Shown here piece after piece: positions 33,721 to 44,300 of a stretch of DNA of 64,000 nt. Every line of letters begins with the position of its first letter. Position 1 is the first letter of the stretch. The translations under genes were made by a program, and so were the position numbers. Below the pieces are notes generated by a model. The model was not told the DNA's origin, ran no database searches, and saw nothing but the letters and a program-made list of their open reading frames with translations. Origin of the DNA: an uncultured Draconibacterium sp. (GTDB lineage: Bacteria > Bacteroidota > Bacteroidia > Bacteroidales > Prolixibacteraceae); assembly GCF_963677155.1 (NCBI RefSeq), contig NZ_OY781884.1, positions 4,832,501-4,896,500 of the forward strand, in the 5' to 3' direction.

Positions 33721-34453
33721 TTGATATTGATTACGCTTTTATTGCAGATTTTGACAAATATCTTAAAGAACACTATAGAGAATAATCTGAATACAGTTTG
33801 GGGGTATCATAAGCATAAAAAAAGATACTCAACATCGCCGTTTCAGTCGATTATATTGTGAAGAATCCTTACCTTAAATTCAAGGTGAAGAATCAGGAAG
33901 CAAAAAGAGAATATCTTACACTTAAGGAATTGAAAATTATAAAAGAAAAGGACATTGAAATAAATAGATTAAGAATCGTTCGTGATATCTTTTTGTTCGC
34001 TTGCTATACTGGTTTATCTTACGTTGATATTGCCAAGTTAAATGCAAGCCATATACAGAAAGGAGTAGATGGTGATGATTGGATTATTATAGATAGAACA
34101 AAAACATCTACCAGATGTAGAATTCCCTTATTGGATGTTCCAAGGAAAATAATTAAACAATACACGAATTATCCGGTATGTGAGCAGAAAGGATTACTTT
34201 TGCCTGTGTTAACCAACCAACGCATGAATAGTTATTTAAAAGAGCTGGCTGACATTTGTAACATCAAAAAGAACCTTACAATGCATGTAGCCAGACATTC
34301 ATTCGCAACTTCAGTTACTTTAAATAATGGAATTCCGATTGAAACTGTTTCAAAGATGTTAGGCCTACTTCAATAAAAACAACTCAAGTTTACGCTAAAA
34401 TCATTGTTGACGAAATCTCAACAGATATGAAAAAATTAAAAGAAATATTATGA
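33721..34453 (+). pseudogene. Tyrosine recombinase (integrase) pseudogene
   Basis: Remains of a Bacteroidota site-specific integrase. The core-binding part ('DIDYAFIADFDKYL' from 33723, 'NNLNTVWGYHKHKK' near 33781 in another frame, 'NIAVSVDYIVKNPYLKF' near 33831 in a third) is broken by at least two frameshifts. The catalytic part is open from 33858 to 34376 with 'CYTGLSYVDIAKL' (Arg position substituted by the usual Bacteroidota variant), 'MHVARHSFAT' (HxxR) and 'TVSKMLG', then a one-base loss near 34366 moves the reading to 'TSIKTTQVYAKII', which holds the catalytic Tyr, ending at 34453. The N-terminal arm domain is missing. Inactive; marks an old insertion at the tRNA. Confidence 0.8.
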
Positions 34454-34529
34454 GTAATTGCTTTATTGTTAGGTTTTGCATGAGAATCTTGTTTAGTTTG
34501 AGTACCAGTATCTCTAATTGATCATTAAA

Positions 34530-35069
34530 CCTTCGCCTATGGCGATGGTAATATATGTTTTGTTACGCATTTTATAACTTTGCCTTTATGGCAAAGTACC
34601 GAAAACTATCGCATACCGTTTATCACTGTAATTTTCACGTGGTCTTTGTACCCAAGTATCGTTACCGTATTTTGGAAAGCAAAGTGAAAGACATTGTAGA
34701 CCACAAGATTCGTCAGGTCTGTGAGTGGAATGATGTTGAAATTGAGGAGATGAACATTCAGGCAGACCATGTTCATCTGCTGATAAGCATTCCCCCAAAG
34801 CGCTCCGTTTCTGAAATTATGGGAATTATAAAAGGGAAAAGCGCCATTCATCTGTTCAAGACGCGAAAACGGTTGAACGAGAAACCATACTGGGGCAATC
34901 ATTTTTGGGCCCGTGGCTATTTTGTAACGACAGTTGGCGTAGATGAAGAGCTAATCCGGCGTTACATTCAGCATCAAGAAAAAGAAGAAAAGAAACGCGA
35001 AAACGAAAGTCAAGATTACCGCCTCTTTTAGAGGCAGCGGCTCAAGAAAGCCACCACCTCCGGTGGTGG
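34530..35069 (+). mobile_element. IS200/IS605-family element (tnpA only)
   Basis: A single TnpA gene flanked by subterminal hairpins: left CCTTCGCC-TAT-GGCGATGG (34530-34548, one mismatch) and right CCACCACC-TCC-GGTGGTGG (35051-35069, perfect). This is the IS200 plan: no terminal inverted repeats, no target duplication, end hairpins recognised by TnpA. The true ends lie a little outside these hairpins and cannot be fixed by eye. Confidence 0.8.
34588..35031 (+). CDS. tnpA: IS200/IS605 transposase TnpA
   Basis: 147 residues, full length for a Y1 HUH transposase that moves single-stranded DNA as a dimer. 'ADHVHLLISIPP' contains the metal-binding HUH (His61, His63) and 'RRYIQHQ' the catalytic Tyr126. 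The N-terminal 'YRKLSHTVYHCNFHVVFVPKYRYRIL' is the family opening. Intact and therefore possibly active. The ATG at 34588 is favoured because the family begins there. No tnpB lies beside it. Confidence 0.92.
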   Translation: MAKYRKLSHTVYHCNFHVVFVPKYRYRILESKVKDIVDHKIRQVCEWNDVEIEEMNIQADHVHLLISIPPKRSVSEIMGIIKGKSAIHLFKTRKRLNEKPYWGNHFWARGYFVTTVGVDEELIRRYIQHQEKEEKKRENESQDYRLF

Positions 35070-35286
35070 TAGTTTACTAATTAAATGCTATGAGAAAAAT
35101 TTTGGCAGAAATATCCAAGTAAAGATTCTGGTCTGTTAAATAAAATTAATTTTGAGGGTGAATTTTACAAATCCGGTATTTGATGTGTGTAAGTATTTTG
35201 AAGTTGGACTTCAGAGGTCTTTTTTTATAATCTGTAAAATAACTTTCTAGATTTAATGGACAGTAAAATAGATAAAAGGTAATTCC

Positions 35287-38200
35287 ATGATGCAAAAGCT
35301 CGGTTTATTAATTGCAGTTTTAATAACGTATTCATATCAGAATTTTGCATTTGCACAAGATAAAAATGTGCAGTTTTATAATTTAAATGAAGAATATAAT
35401 ATTGCTATTCGAGAAGCCAATCAAGCTTTGAGTGATGACTATGGCTTTACCTGGATATCATCTAAAATGGGAATTGTGCGCTATACGATGGATGATATTA
35501 GGATATACCACCTGCCTTATAGTTCGGAAGATATCATTATGGTTCACCTTGCCTATAAAAGTGGCGTTTTATATGCTTACACTAATAATGGGCAAATTTT
35601 TGAATATAATTCCATCCAAGACAAATTCTATTTGATTTTGGATATGGCAAAGGAGATGAATAATCCTTATATTTTTATAAAAAGAATGCTTTTGGATGGA
35701 GAAGGTAAATTATGGATGGCTACCTCTTTTGGCTTATTCAGCTACGAAAAGGGAGAAGGAATAGTAGAACTGGGAGAAAACAAAAATATTGAATATATCG
35801 AATGGTATAATGCTACTTCTTTTTTCTATGTAATAAGTGAGCATATAGGATTATTTAATATAGACACAGGTACATTCGAGAATTATTTTGGTCTTCCTGA
35901 AGAAGTTATTCATTCCGTCTCAAATTTGTACTATGACCGGCATACAGATGGATTATGGATTGGAACAATGACCAAAGGTCTTTTTTATCTGAAGAATCAG
36001 AAGGGGCGTTATAATCTGATATTAATAGATGGTATTCCCAATCAGCCAATATTGGCGCTTGAGGAATGTTCCGATTCAATAATGATGGTAGGGATTGATG
36101 GACAGGGGCTTTGGGAGGTAAATATAAATAACGGAAAAATTCTTAATGCTTTTAAAAAAGATGAGGACGATCCACATTCACTTCAGGGAAATGGAGTCTA
36201 CGATATATTTTGCGACGGCAACGACCGAGTCTGGGTGTGTACGTATACCGGAGGTGTATCTTATTTTGATCAGGCAAATCCTTTGATAACGAATATTAAC
36301 CATAAAATAAATAATTCAAATTCATTGGTTAATGATGGGGTTAATTCAGTATTGGAAGATTCAAATGGAAATTTATGGTTTGGCACAAACAATGGTATCA
36401 GTTACTGGAATACATCAACTAATGAGTGGAAATCTTTTTATCATAACAAAGAGAAGAATGCTCCGGTATTTCACGATTTATGTGAAGATGATAGTGGAAG
36501 GATCTGGGCAGGAACTTATTCTTCGGGCGTTTACGTGTTGGATATTAAGTCGGGACGTCAGATACACCATTATTCGCCAGATGAAACAAATGGAGAGTTT
36601 AGTCTCAATTATGTTTTTGATATATACAAAGATAGCAAGGGGAATATATGGATTGGAGGCGTGAATGGTGATTTGATTTGCTACAAGGTTAAAGAGAAAA
36701 AATTTAAAGTATATGAGAATTTTACTGTAAAGGTAATCAAAGAGTATCAACTGGGGCAAATGCTAATTGGCACGACTCTCGGACTTGTATCGCTGGATAC
36801 GGAGACCGGTAACACAGAAAGATTGCTCGAAAGGTATTTGGTTTATGATTTTTTTATAGATGGTGACAATGTTTGGGTATGCACAAGCGGTAGTGGTATA
36901 ATTTCTTATAATATGAAAACAAAAGAGCAAAAACGGCTGACCATTGATTCTGGTTTACCATCAAACTTTGTTAATAGTATTATTTCTTCGGGTGGGTATT
37001 TTTGGATCGGTACAGAAAGTGGCTTATGCAGATTGGATAAAGATGGAAACTCCATTCTCTCCTTTAAAACCTTTCCGGAATTATCTGGGGTTTCTTTTAA
37101 TCAAAATTCTCACTATGTTCAAAAGACTGGTAAGCTAATTTTCGGGACGGATAAGGGGGCGATTGTTTTTGATCCTGATATTATTCCGGCTAGCGAGCAG
37201 GAAGGTAAAATATTTTTTCAGGATATGATGATATCCGGACGTTCTATTCGTCAATTACCAAAATTTGAATTGACTGCTCCTTTAGATAGTTTGGGAGAGA
37301 TTTCTTTAAAATATTATCAAAATACAATTAGTTTGGAATTAATTCCAATCGGAGTTAAGTCTCCGGGATCTAAGTTTTCCTGGAAAATGGAAGGAATTGA
37401 TGATAATTGGACCAAACCAACAAATAACAGAATTTTATCTTATTCAAATATTCCCAGTGGAACCTATTTTCTTCGAGTAAGAATGTTAGATAGTTCTTTG
37501 GATCATATCATTGAAGAGCGTGCTATTACCTTGCACATCATACCTCCATATTGGGAAAGGTGGTGGTTTCGAGTTTTTGTGCTGGTATTTTTTATCGGTT
37601 TCGGTGTATTTCTTTTATTCTATTATGTCGATCGATTAAAAAAACGGCATTCTGAAGAGAAGATTCGTTTTTTTGCGAATACGGCTCATGAACTTCGAAC
37701 ATCATTAACTCTTATTAAAGGGCCGATTGATGAAGTCAGTAAAGATCAAAGCCTAACCGATAGCAGCCGTACTTATCTGCAATTAGCGCGAGAACAGGCG
37801 AAACGTTTGTTGAATGTTGTCACTCAATTAATGGATTTTCAGAAAGTAGATGTGGGCAAAGAAAAGCTTTCGTTAACTATGGCAGATATTGTTGGAGTTG
37901 TGAGAGGTAGAGTCGTGATGTTTGAATCCTATGCACACAGAAGAAATATTAAAATAGAGTTTACTGCTAATTGCCCCGAGTTTGTTACAGCAATTGATGA
38001 AGCGATGATCGAAAAAATCGTTGATAATTTACTTTCAAATGCGATAAAGTATTCAAAATCAGGACAGTTGGTTTTTGTTTCAATTGAATGTACACCATCA
38101 AAATGGATATTTGAGGTGAAAGATCAGGGAATTGGCATAGATAAGAGAGCCCAGAAACAGCTTTTTAGAGAATACTATCGTGGCGAAAATGCAGTAAACT

Positions 38201-39195
38201 CAAGAGTTGTAGGATCAGGAATCGGGCTATTGCTGGTAAAAAATTATGTGGATTTACTTGATGGGAAAATTACTTGTAATAGTCAATTGGGCATTGGCTC
38301 TACATTTCAGGTTGTGGTTCCTTATAAGGAGGTAAGCGAGTTTGCAAGCTCTGAAGACTTGTTGATGAATTCAACTCTGCTTTTGTCTGAAGAAACTCAG
38401 GAAGGCTTAATGGAGAAGGAGTCAATTGAACAAGGTTCAATGCCGAAAATGAAGATTTTGGTTGTTGAGGATAATGACAGCTTACGAGGTTTTTTAAAGT
38501 CGGCAATGGCGAATCGATTTCGGGTAAGCATCGCTGAAGACGGAGAGCAAGCGTTGGAAAAGATCAGAAAAGAAGCCCCGGATTTGGTGGTTTCCGACAT
38601 CATGATGCCAAAGATGGATGGATTTGAACTTTGTCGTAGAATGAAATCAACTTATGAAACCTCTCATATACCTCTCATTCTATTAACAGCTTTGGCTGGC
38701 AAGGCGCAGCAGTTGAAAGGTTTGCGACTTGGGGCAGACGGCTATTTGACCAAACCATTTGATGTTTCATTACTTGAGGAACGAATAAATTCAATCATCA
38801 AAAACCGGGAAATTGTACGCGACCGGGCTTTAAAGATTATAAAACATAGTGAAAACGAGGTTGTTTTGGAGAATGAATTAAACGACGCATTTATGAAACA
38901 AATGTTGGTGGTAGCACGCGAAAACATTTCAAATGCAGAGTTTTCACGAAATGATTTTGCGGCCGCTATGAATGTGAGTCCTTCGCTTTTGTATAAAAAA
39001 ATGAAATCGTTGACAGGTCAGTCTCCAAGTGATTTTGTTAGGTCAGTCCGACTTGATCATTCATTAGAGTTGTTAAAAACAAAAAAATATACTATTACCG
39101 AAGTAAGCGAGATGTGTGGTTTTTCCAGCATAGGTTATTTCGGTATGGTCTTTCGTAAACATTACGGTAAATCCCCCTCTCAGGTTTTCGATTAA
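35287..39195 (+). CDS. Hybrid two-component system sensor-regulator (HTCS)
   Basis: 1302 residues. Signal peptide 1-24; a periplasmic two-component propeller of many ~45-residue blades ('GLWIGTMTKGLFYL', 'GNLWFGTNNGISYW', 'GNIWIGGVNGDLICY') to about 640; a Y_Y_Y domain; membrane helix 759-782; HisKA with phospho-acceptor His801; HATPase with 'NLLSNAIKYSK' and 'GSGIGLLLVKNYV'; receiver domain from about 1055 with acceptor Asp1104; AraC helix-turn-helix near 1200-1302. The H-box reads HELRTS rather than HELRTP. Such proteins sense a breakdown product of a polysaccharide and activate the adjoining SusCD operon, which begins 716 bases downstream. Confidence 0.93.
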   Translation: MMQKLGLLIAVLITYSYQNFAFAQDKNVQFYNLNEEYNIAIREANQALSDDYGFTWISSKMGIVRYTMDDIRIYHLPYSSEDIIMVHLAYKSGVLYAYTNNGQIFEYNSIQDKFYLILDMAKEMNNPYIFIKRMLLDGEGKLWMATSFGLFSYEKGEGIVELGENKNIEYIEWYNATSFFYVISEHIGLFNIDTGTFENYFGLPEEVIHSVSNLYYDRHTDGLWIGTMTKGLFYLKNQKGRYNLILIDGIPNQPILALEECSDSIMMVGIDGQGLWEVNINNGKILNAFKKDEDDPHSLQGNGVYDIFCDGNDRVWVCTYTGGVSYFDQANPLITNINHKINNSNSLVNDGVNSVLEDSNGNLWFGTNNGISYWNTSTNEWKSFYHNKEKNAPVFHDLCEDDSGRIWAGTYSSGVYVLDIKSGRQIHHYSPDETNGEFSLNYVFDIYKDSKGNIWIGGVNGDLICYKVKEKKFKVYENFTVKVIKEYQLGQMLIGTTLGLVSLDTETGNTERLLERYLVYDFFIDGDNVWVCTSGSGIISYNMKTKEQKRLTIDSGLPSNFVNSIISSGGYFWIGTESGLCRLDKDGNSILSFKTFPELSGVSFNQNSHYVQKTGKLIFGTDKGAIVFDPDIIPASEQEGKIFFQDMMISGRSIRQLPKFELTAPLDSLGEISLKYYQNTISLELIPIGVKSPGSKFSWKMEGIDDNWTKPTNNRILSYSNIPSGTYFLRVRMLDSSLDHIIEERAITLHIIPPYWERWWFRVFVLVFFIGFGVFLLFYYVDRLKKRHSEEKIRFFANTAHELRTSLTLIKGPIDEVSKDQSLTDSSRTYLQLAREQAKRLLNVVTQLMDFQKVDVGKEKLSLTMADIVGVVRGRVVMFESYAHRRNIKIEFTANCPEFVTAIDEAMIEKIVDNLLSNAIKYSKSGQLVFVSIECTPSKWIFEVKDQGIGIDKRAQKQLFREYYRGENAVNSRVVGSGIGLLLVKNYVDLLDGKITCNSQLGIGSTFQVVVPYKEVSEFASSEDLLMNSTLLLSEETQEGLMEKESIEQGSMPKMKILVVEDNDSLRGFLKSAMANRFRVSIAEDGEQALEKIRKEAPDLVVSDIMMPKMDGFELCRRMKSTYETSHIPLILLTALAGKAQQLKGLRLGADGYLTKPFDVSLLEERINSIIKNREIVRDRALKIIKHSENEVVLENELNDAFMKQMLVVARENISNAEFSRNDFAAAMNVSPSLLYKKMKSLTGQSPSDFVRSVRLDHSLELLKTKKYTITEVSEMCGFSSIGYFGMVFRKHYGKSPSQVFD

Positions 39196-39910
39196 TCTAA
39201 TATTAAATAAGTAGAATCTCCATTTTGTTTCATTAGGTTGTATTTATATGTTGTTGTTATTGAGTGTTTTGTTTATTGTATGTTTAGGTATATCTCAAAA
39301 CAGTAATCAATTATCTTAAAATAGCAATTAGTGTTTTTATGCGATTTTATATTTGTTCGAGTGAAGTAGAAGATATGTGTTTACATTCTCTTTTACTAGC
39401 AGTACAACACCTAACTTGTCAACCTTAAATATGAATGAACTAAGCAGAAAATTATCACTTTCTATTTGTTGTGGCGTAGCCATATTGTCGATGACTAACT
39501 ACAATTTGAGGCGTTGGTTAACTTCTAAATTTATAGCCAACTTAACAATTAAGCGATCCACTTATTTGGCAATACAAGATGCTTGTTCTTCATTAAAAAG
39601 ACGTTTACCCTCATTTATCGATCTCTACAATAGTTCAATTCCCCAGCCTTTCTACTTTTCTCGCCCCATCGGAGAGAATCTAGGAATAGGTTTGCTAAAA
39701 CTTTACACTAATACATGAATCGAAATATTAACTAAAAAGATGTTTGCTTATGATGAATTACTTTAAAACTTTTTTACAACAATTTATGAATTATTTGAAG
39801 AATACACCTTTTTCGCAGAAGATGGTTATTGCCTGTTACTATGGGTGATCATTTTGTATCTGTGATGATAAAAAACTTTATTAATGAAACTTAATTAAAA
39901 TAAACACAAA
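39196..39910. other. Long intergenic stretch between HTCS and SusCD operon
   Basis: 715 AT-rich bases likely to hold the HTCS-controlled promoter of the downstream operon. An open frame of 113 codons at 39377-39718 has no recognisable domain and biased low-complexity character; a 31-codon frame at 39750-39845 is also present. I do not support either as a gene. Confidence 0.4.
39377..39718 (+). CDS. Doubtful small ORF in the pre-SusCD gap
   Basis: 113 codons without family resemblance, Ser/Leu/Thr-rich, with a possible inner start at codon 19 and one weak hydrophobic stretch (about 29-42). No promoter or ribosome site supports it. Listed only because it is the longest frame in a 715-base gap. 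Confidence 0.15.
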   Translation: MFTFSFTSSTTPNLSTLNMNELSRKLSLSICCGVAILSMTNYNLRRWLTSKFIANLTIKRSTYLAIQDACSSLKRRLPSFIDLYNSSIPQPFYFSRPIGENLGIGLLKLYTNT

Positions 39911-41329
39911 ATGAGAAAATCTTATTTTATTTTTTTATATGGTTTATCTCTGGTTTTTCTATTTGCGGCTTGTAATGATACTGATATAATCGAAAAAATA
40001 CCGGAAGTAGAAAACCAATATGACCCGAGTAAACCCACAATGGCTTCTGAAATTTTACCCGATAGGGGGGTTATTGACCAAACTTTTATTGTAAACGGGA
40101 ATTTCCCTGGCGAGCTTTCTGACATGAAGGTCTATTTTGACAAGAAAAGGGCTGTTATCACTGCTACAGATGGAATTAGTATAACAGGTCTTGTGCCAAA
40201 ACAGCAGGAAGGACGAAATCAGATATCGTTAGTATTTGGAAACGATAGTATTGTGCCTGATGGAATGTTGTTTAAGTATAAACAAAGCCGTTCGCTTAAA
40301 ACCATTGCTGGAAAATTGGGCGAGGATAATTGGATGGAAGATGCCGATTATGCAGGAGCTGCTTTAGATGCGGTAACTTTTGGTGAAGTTTATTGGGTAG
40401 CTACGGTTGCAGGACAAACAGCTGATAACATTATTATGATTCAAGCCGGATGGGAGAACCGAGTGTTCTTGTTGTCGCAGGATGACAATAAAGTTCAAAA
40501 GCTTGGATCTCCCGATAATTTATGTGCACCAGCTGTTCCCAGTACACGCGACAAGTTTTTTGTAACCAGGTTTCGTGGTGGTGGCGACCGCACCATTTAT
40601 TATTATTCAAAAGAAAACAGTTGGGAATATAATACAACAGGCATTGTTTTAAAGCAGAGTGATTATCCTGCAGACCACCTTCCTTCAATGACTTTTGCAG
40701 AAGATGATAACTTGTTGTATGCAATGGATAACCAAGGGCGCATAGCAGAAATAAATTTGGATGATAAAACGTATCAGGTTTATGCTTCGGCAGCTAAAAA
40801 GCCGGGAGGTATTAACCCCGATAATTATGGTGGCGAAATAACAGGAGATCTTCCTTCTGCTTTTGGTGGTTGGAATGATTCTTATCTCTGTTATAGTAAA
40901 TACCATCAATGTTTTTTTGCAACTTTTACTAGTCAAAATGCAATTTATAAGCTCGTAAAGAATGCTGATAATACATGGACATCGACTTTGTATGCAGGAA
41001 ATAATGGGAAAGGAGTAACAACCGGTGATCGCCTTGTGGATGCACAGTTCTATAATCCTTTAGGAATGGTTGTGAATGAAGACGGTGAAATTTTCGTCTG
41101 CAATAGGAATGGTAATTATTGGGAGGCAGCCGGACATTATATCTCGGTTATTAAAGGAAACATGGTAGAAGTGGTAGCTGGCGATCCGGGTAAAAGGGAT
41201 CCGCTGGTCAATGGAGATCCCTTGGAGTCCACATTCTCAAGTCCTCGTAATATTGTACTTGACTCAGAGGGAAATTACATTATCGCAGGAGGAAGGGATA
41301 ACACAGTGAGAAAACTTTCCATTGAATAA
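39911..41329 (+). CDS. IPT/TIG- and NHL-repeat surface lipoprotein
   Basis: 472 residues. Lipobox 'LFAAC' (Cys21) predicts a lipoprotein. Residues about 40-120 form an IPT/TIG immunoglobulin-like domain ('PTMASEILPDRGVIDQTFIVNGNFPGELSDMKVYFDKKRAVI', 'ISITGLVPKQQEGRNQISLVF'). The rest is an NHL/6-bladed propeller ('LVDAQFYNPLGMVVNEDGEIFVCNRNG', 'STFSSPRNIVLDSEGNYIIAGGRDNTVRKL'). Proteins with this build sit beside SusCD pairs and bind the substrate at the cell surface. First gene of the operon that runs to 47414. Confidence 0.82.
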   Translation: MRKSYFIFLYGLSLVFLFAACNDTDIIEKIPEVENQYDPSKPTMASEILPDRGVIDQTFIVNGNFPGELSDMKVYFDKKRAVITATDGISITGLVPKQQEGRNQISLVFGNDSIVPDGMLFKYKQSRSLKTIAGKLGEDNWMEDADYAGAALDAVTFGEVYWVATVAGQTADNIIMIQAGWENRVFLLSQDDNKVQKLGSPDNLCAPAVPSTRDKFFVTRFRGGGDRTIYYYSKENSWEYNTTGIVLKQSDYPADHLPSMTFAEDDNLLYAMDNQGRIAEINLDDKTYQVYASAAKKPGGINPDNYGGEITGDLPSAFGGWNDSYLCYSKYHQCFFATFTSQNAIYKLVKNADNTWTSTLYAGNNGKGVTTGDRLVDAQFYNPLGMVVNEDGEIFVCNRNGNYWEAAGHYISVIKGNMVEVVAGDPGKRDPLVNGDPLESTFSSPRNIVLDSEGNYIIAGGRDNTVRKLSIE

Positions 41330-41367
41330 TAACCCCAAATGTAAAACCATTTTAATTGGATAATAAC

Positions 41368-44300
41368 ATGAATAAATATATAATAGCGATAGCATTTCTG
41401 CTAGGAATCTTTTGCCAGCTACCTGCCAGGGCACAGTCTGATTTAACCGTTGCCGGTTTGGTTATGTCTGAAACAGGAGAAGCATTAATTGGAGTTACGG
41501 TAATTGTAAAAGAAATCCCCGGGAAAGGTGTAGTAACCGATGCAGACGGACGTTTCAAACTTACCGGTTTAGAAAAAGATCATACACTAATATTTTCTTA
41601 CATTGGATATGAGAAACAAGAACTTAAAGTTACAAAAACCAATGAGCGAATACGTATAACACTGAACGAAGAAGTTAATGCTCTGGATGAATTAGTAGTT
41701 GTTGGGCATAGTACACAGCGTAAGGCTTCTGTTGTTGGGGCAATTGCTAACGTAGAAGTTAAGGACTTAAAGGTGCCAGCTACTTCTGTCTCTAATATGC
41801 TAGGAGCCCGCGTTCCTGGTATTATTGCAGTAACACGAAGTGGTGAACCTGGAAAAGACTTTTCCGAATTCTGGATTCGGGGTATCAGTACTTTTGGAGC
41901 CGGTTCAAGTGCTTTAGTACTAATTGACGGTGTTGAAGGAGATATGAATACTCTTGATCCAGAGGATATTGAAAGCTTTTCGATTTTGAAAGATGCCTCG
42001 GCTACGGCGGTATACGGCGTTCGGGGAGCGAACGGTGTGGTATTGATTACGACTAAGCGTGGGCGTGCTGGTAAGCTTTCAGTAAACTTAAAAATGAATA
42101 GTGGTTATTCCTATTCTCCACGTATGCCTGAATACGTTGATGCAAATCAGTATGCAGCACTGGCCAACGAAGCAGCTTTGTCTAGAGGGATTGAACCGAT
42201 TTATAACGCTGTCGATTTACAGTTGTTTCGTAGTGGAATAGACCCTGATCTTCACCCGAACGTAAACTGGAGGGATGTTATTTTGAAAGATTATACAATG
42301 AACCAACAGGTTCACTTAAGCGCTTCCGGTGGTGGACAGGCTGCCCGTTACTATATGAGTTTGGGAGTGTTGAGTAAAGATGCTCTTTTTAAACAAGATG
42401 CCGGGATTAATAAATACGATACCAATGTTAACTATAAACAATATAACTTCCGCGCGAATATCGACATGAATTTGACAAAGTCTACCATCATGTCGTTGGG
42501 CTTGGAAACAATATTGGTAACGCAAAACTATCCAGGTTTTGGAAACGACAGCCAGTCCTTATGGGATGCTCAGGCTAATATGACCCCGGTTACTGTTCCG
42601 ATTATGTTTTCAACCGGACAGGTTCCTGCATACGGAAGTAATAATGATCAGGTAAGTCCTTATGTATTACTTAATTATACCGGTTACAGGAAGTTTTATA
42701 AAAACACAAATAACCTGACCCTTCAGTTCGAACAAGATTTGGGCATGTTAACTCAGGGGCTCAAGTTTACAGCGCTGTTCAGTATTAATGCCAATTCTGA
42801 AATGACGTCATCCCGGGCTAAAACTCCGGCTTTATACTATGCCCTCGGAAGGAAACGGGACGGTTCTCTGTCCATGGAGAAAAAGCGGGATGCAGCTGAT
42901 CCGGTATTTTCAGTAGATACGTATGTCGACAGAAAATACTATCTTGAGGCACATGCCAATTACGAACGAGTGTTTGATAAGGTACATCGTGTTACAGGTT
43001 TGTTTCACTATTACCAGGAAGATTATATTAGTTCTTATGACAGATCTATACCGTGGGACCCGAAACCCTTAACAGACCTTACTGCAATACCAAAACGTTA
43101 TCTGGGCTTTTCCGGACGCGCTACCTATTCGTATCAGGACACTTATATGGTCGAAGGAAACGTTGGTTATACTGGATCAGAAGCGTTTGAAAATGGCAAG
43201 AAATTCGGTATTTTTCCGGCCATTTCAATTGGATGGATACCAACACAGTATGCGGCGGTTAAAAATGCTGTGCCATTTCTTAATTATTTGAAATTCAGGG
43301 GGTCTTATGGTAAGGTTGGTAACGACCGGATGGATGTACGCTTTCCTTATCTCACCCTTATGGGAGAAACTGGTAGCGGTTTGTGGCGTTCAGGAAGTGG
43401 TTACACCGAAACTCAGGTTGGTTCGTCGAATCTAAGATGGGAAACTGCAACAAAATCGAATTTTGGTATTGATGCGAAATTTTTCAAGGAAAGTATTGAT
43501 GTAACTGTTGATTTTTTCAAGGATGTTCGTTCGGGCATTTATCAGCAACGACAAAGTATTCCTGCCGAAATGGGGTTGGTTAGTTTACCTTTTGCCAATG
43601 TTGGTAAAATGAAGAGTTGGGGTATTGACGGACATATTTCATATACCAAGCAATTTAATAAAGAAACATATATGATCTTGCGTGCCAATTTTACGCAGTC
43701 AAAAAATAAGGTATTAGAATATGAAGAGTCTATTGTTCGTTATCCATACCAATCAAGTGTTGGATACCAGTGGGAAATTAACCGTGGGCTTATTGCTTTG
43801 GGCTTATTTGAAGACGAAGCTGATGTAATGAACAGTCCGAAACAAACTTTTGGAGGTGATGTATTACCCGGTGATATTAAGTATAAAGATGTGAATGGAG
43901 ATGGTGTAATTGATGACTACGATGTAGTTCCTTTGGAATATTCTTCTAAGGCTCCGCAAATACAGTATGGTTTTGCCACCGAATTTGGGTGGAAAAACTG
44001 GAATCTAAGTGTTTTGTTCGAAGGAGTTAGCCGTATTAAATACTTTAGCGGCGGTAATGGTTTCTTCCCATTTGTGGGGAAAGAAACAGGTAATGTACTT
44101 TCTGATGTAGCCGATCAGTCTAAGCGTTGGACTTCAGCCGAAATATCCGGTGATCCTGCAACAGAAAATCCTAATGCCCGTTTCCCTAGGCTTTCATACG
44201 GAAGCAATCCCAATAATAACCGGAATTCAACTTTTTGGTTAAATGACGGAAGTTATTTGAGGTTGAAAAATGTACAGCTATCGTACCAAACAAAAGCTAA

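Noticed and set aside
39377-39718. 113-codon frame before the SusCD operon as a real gene
   Set aside because: No domain, no promoter or ribosome site, biased composition; listed only as doubtful.
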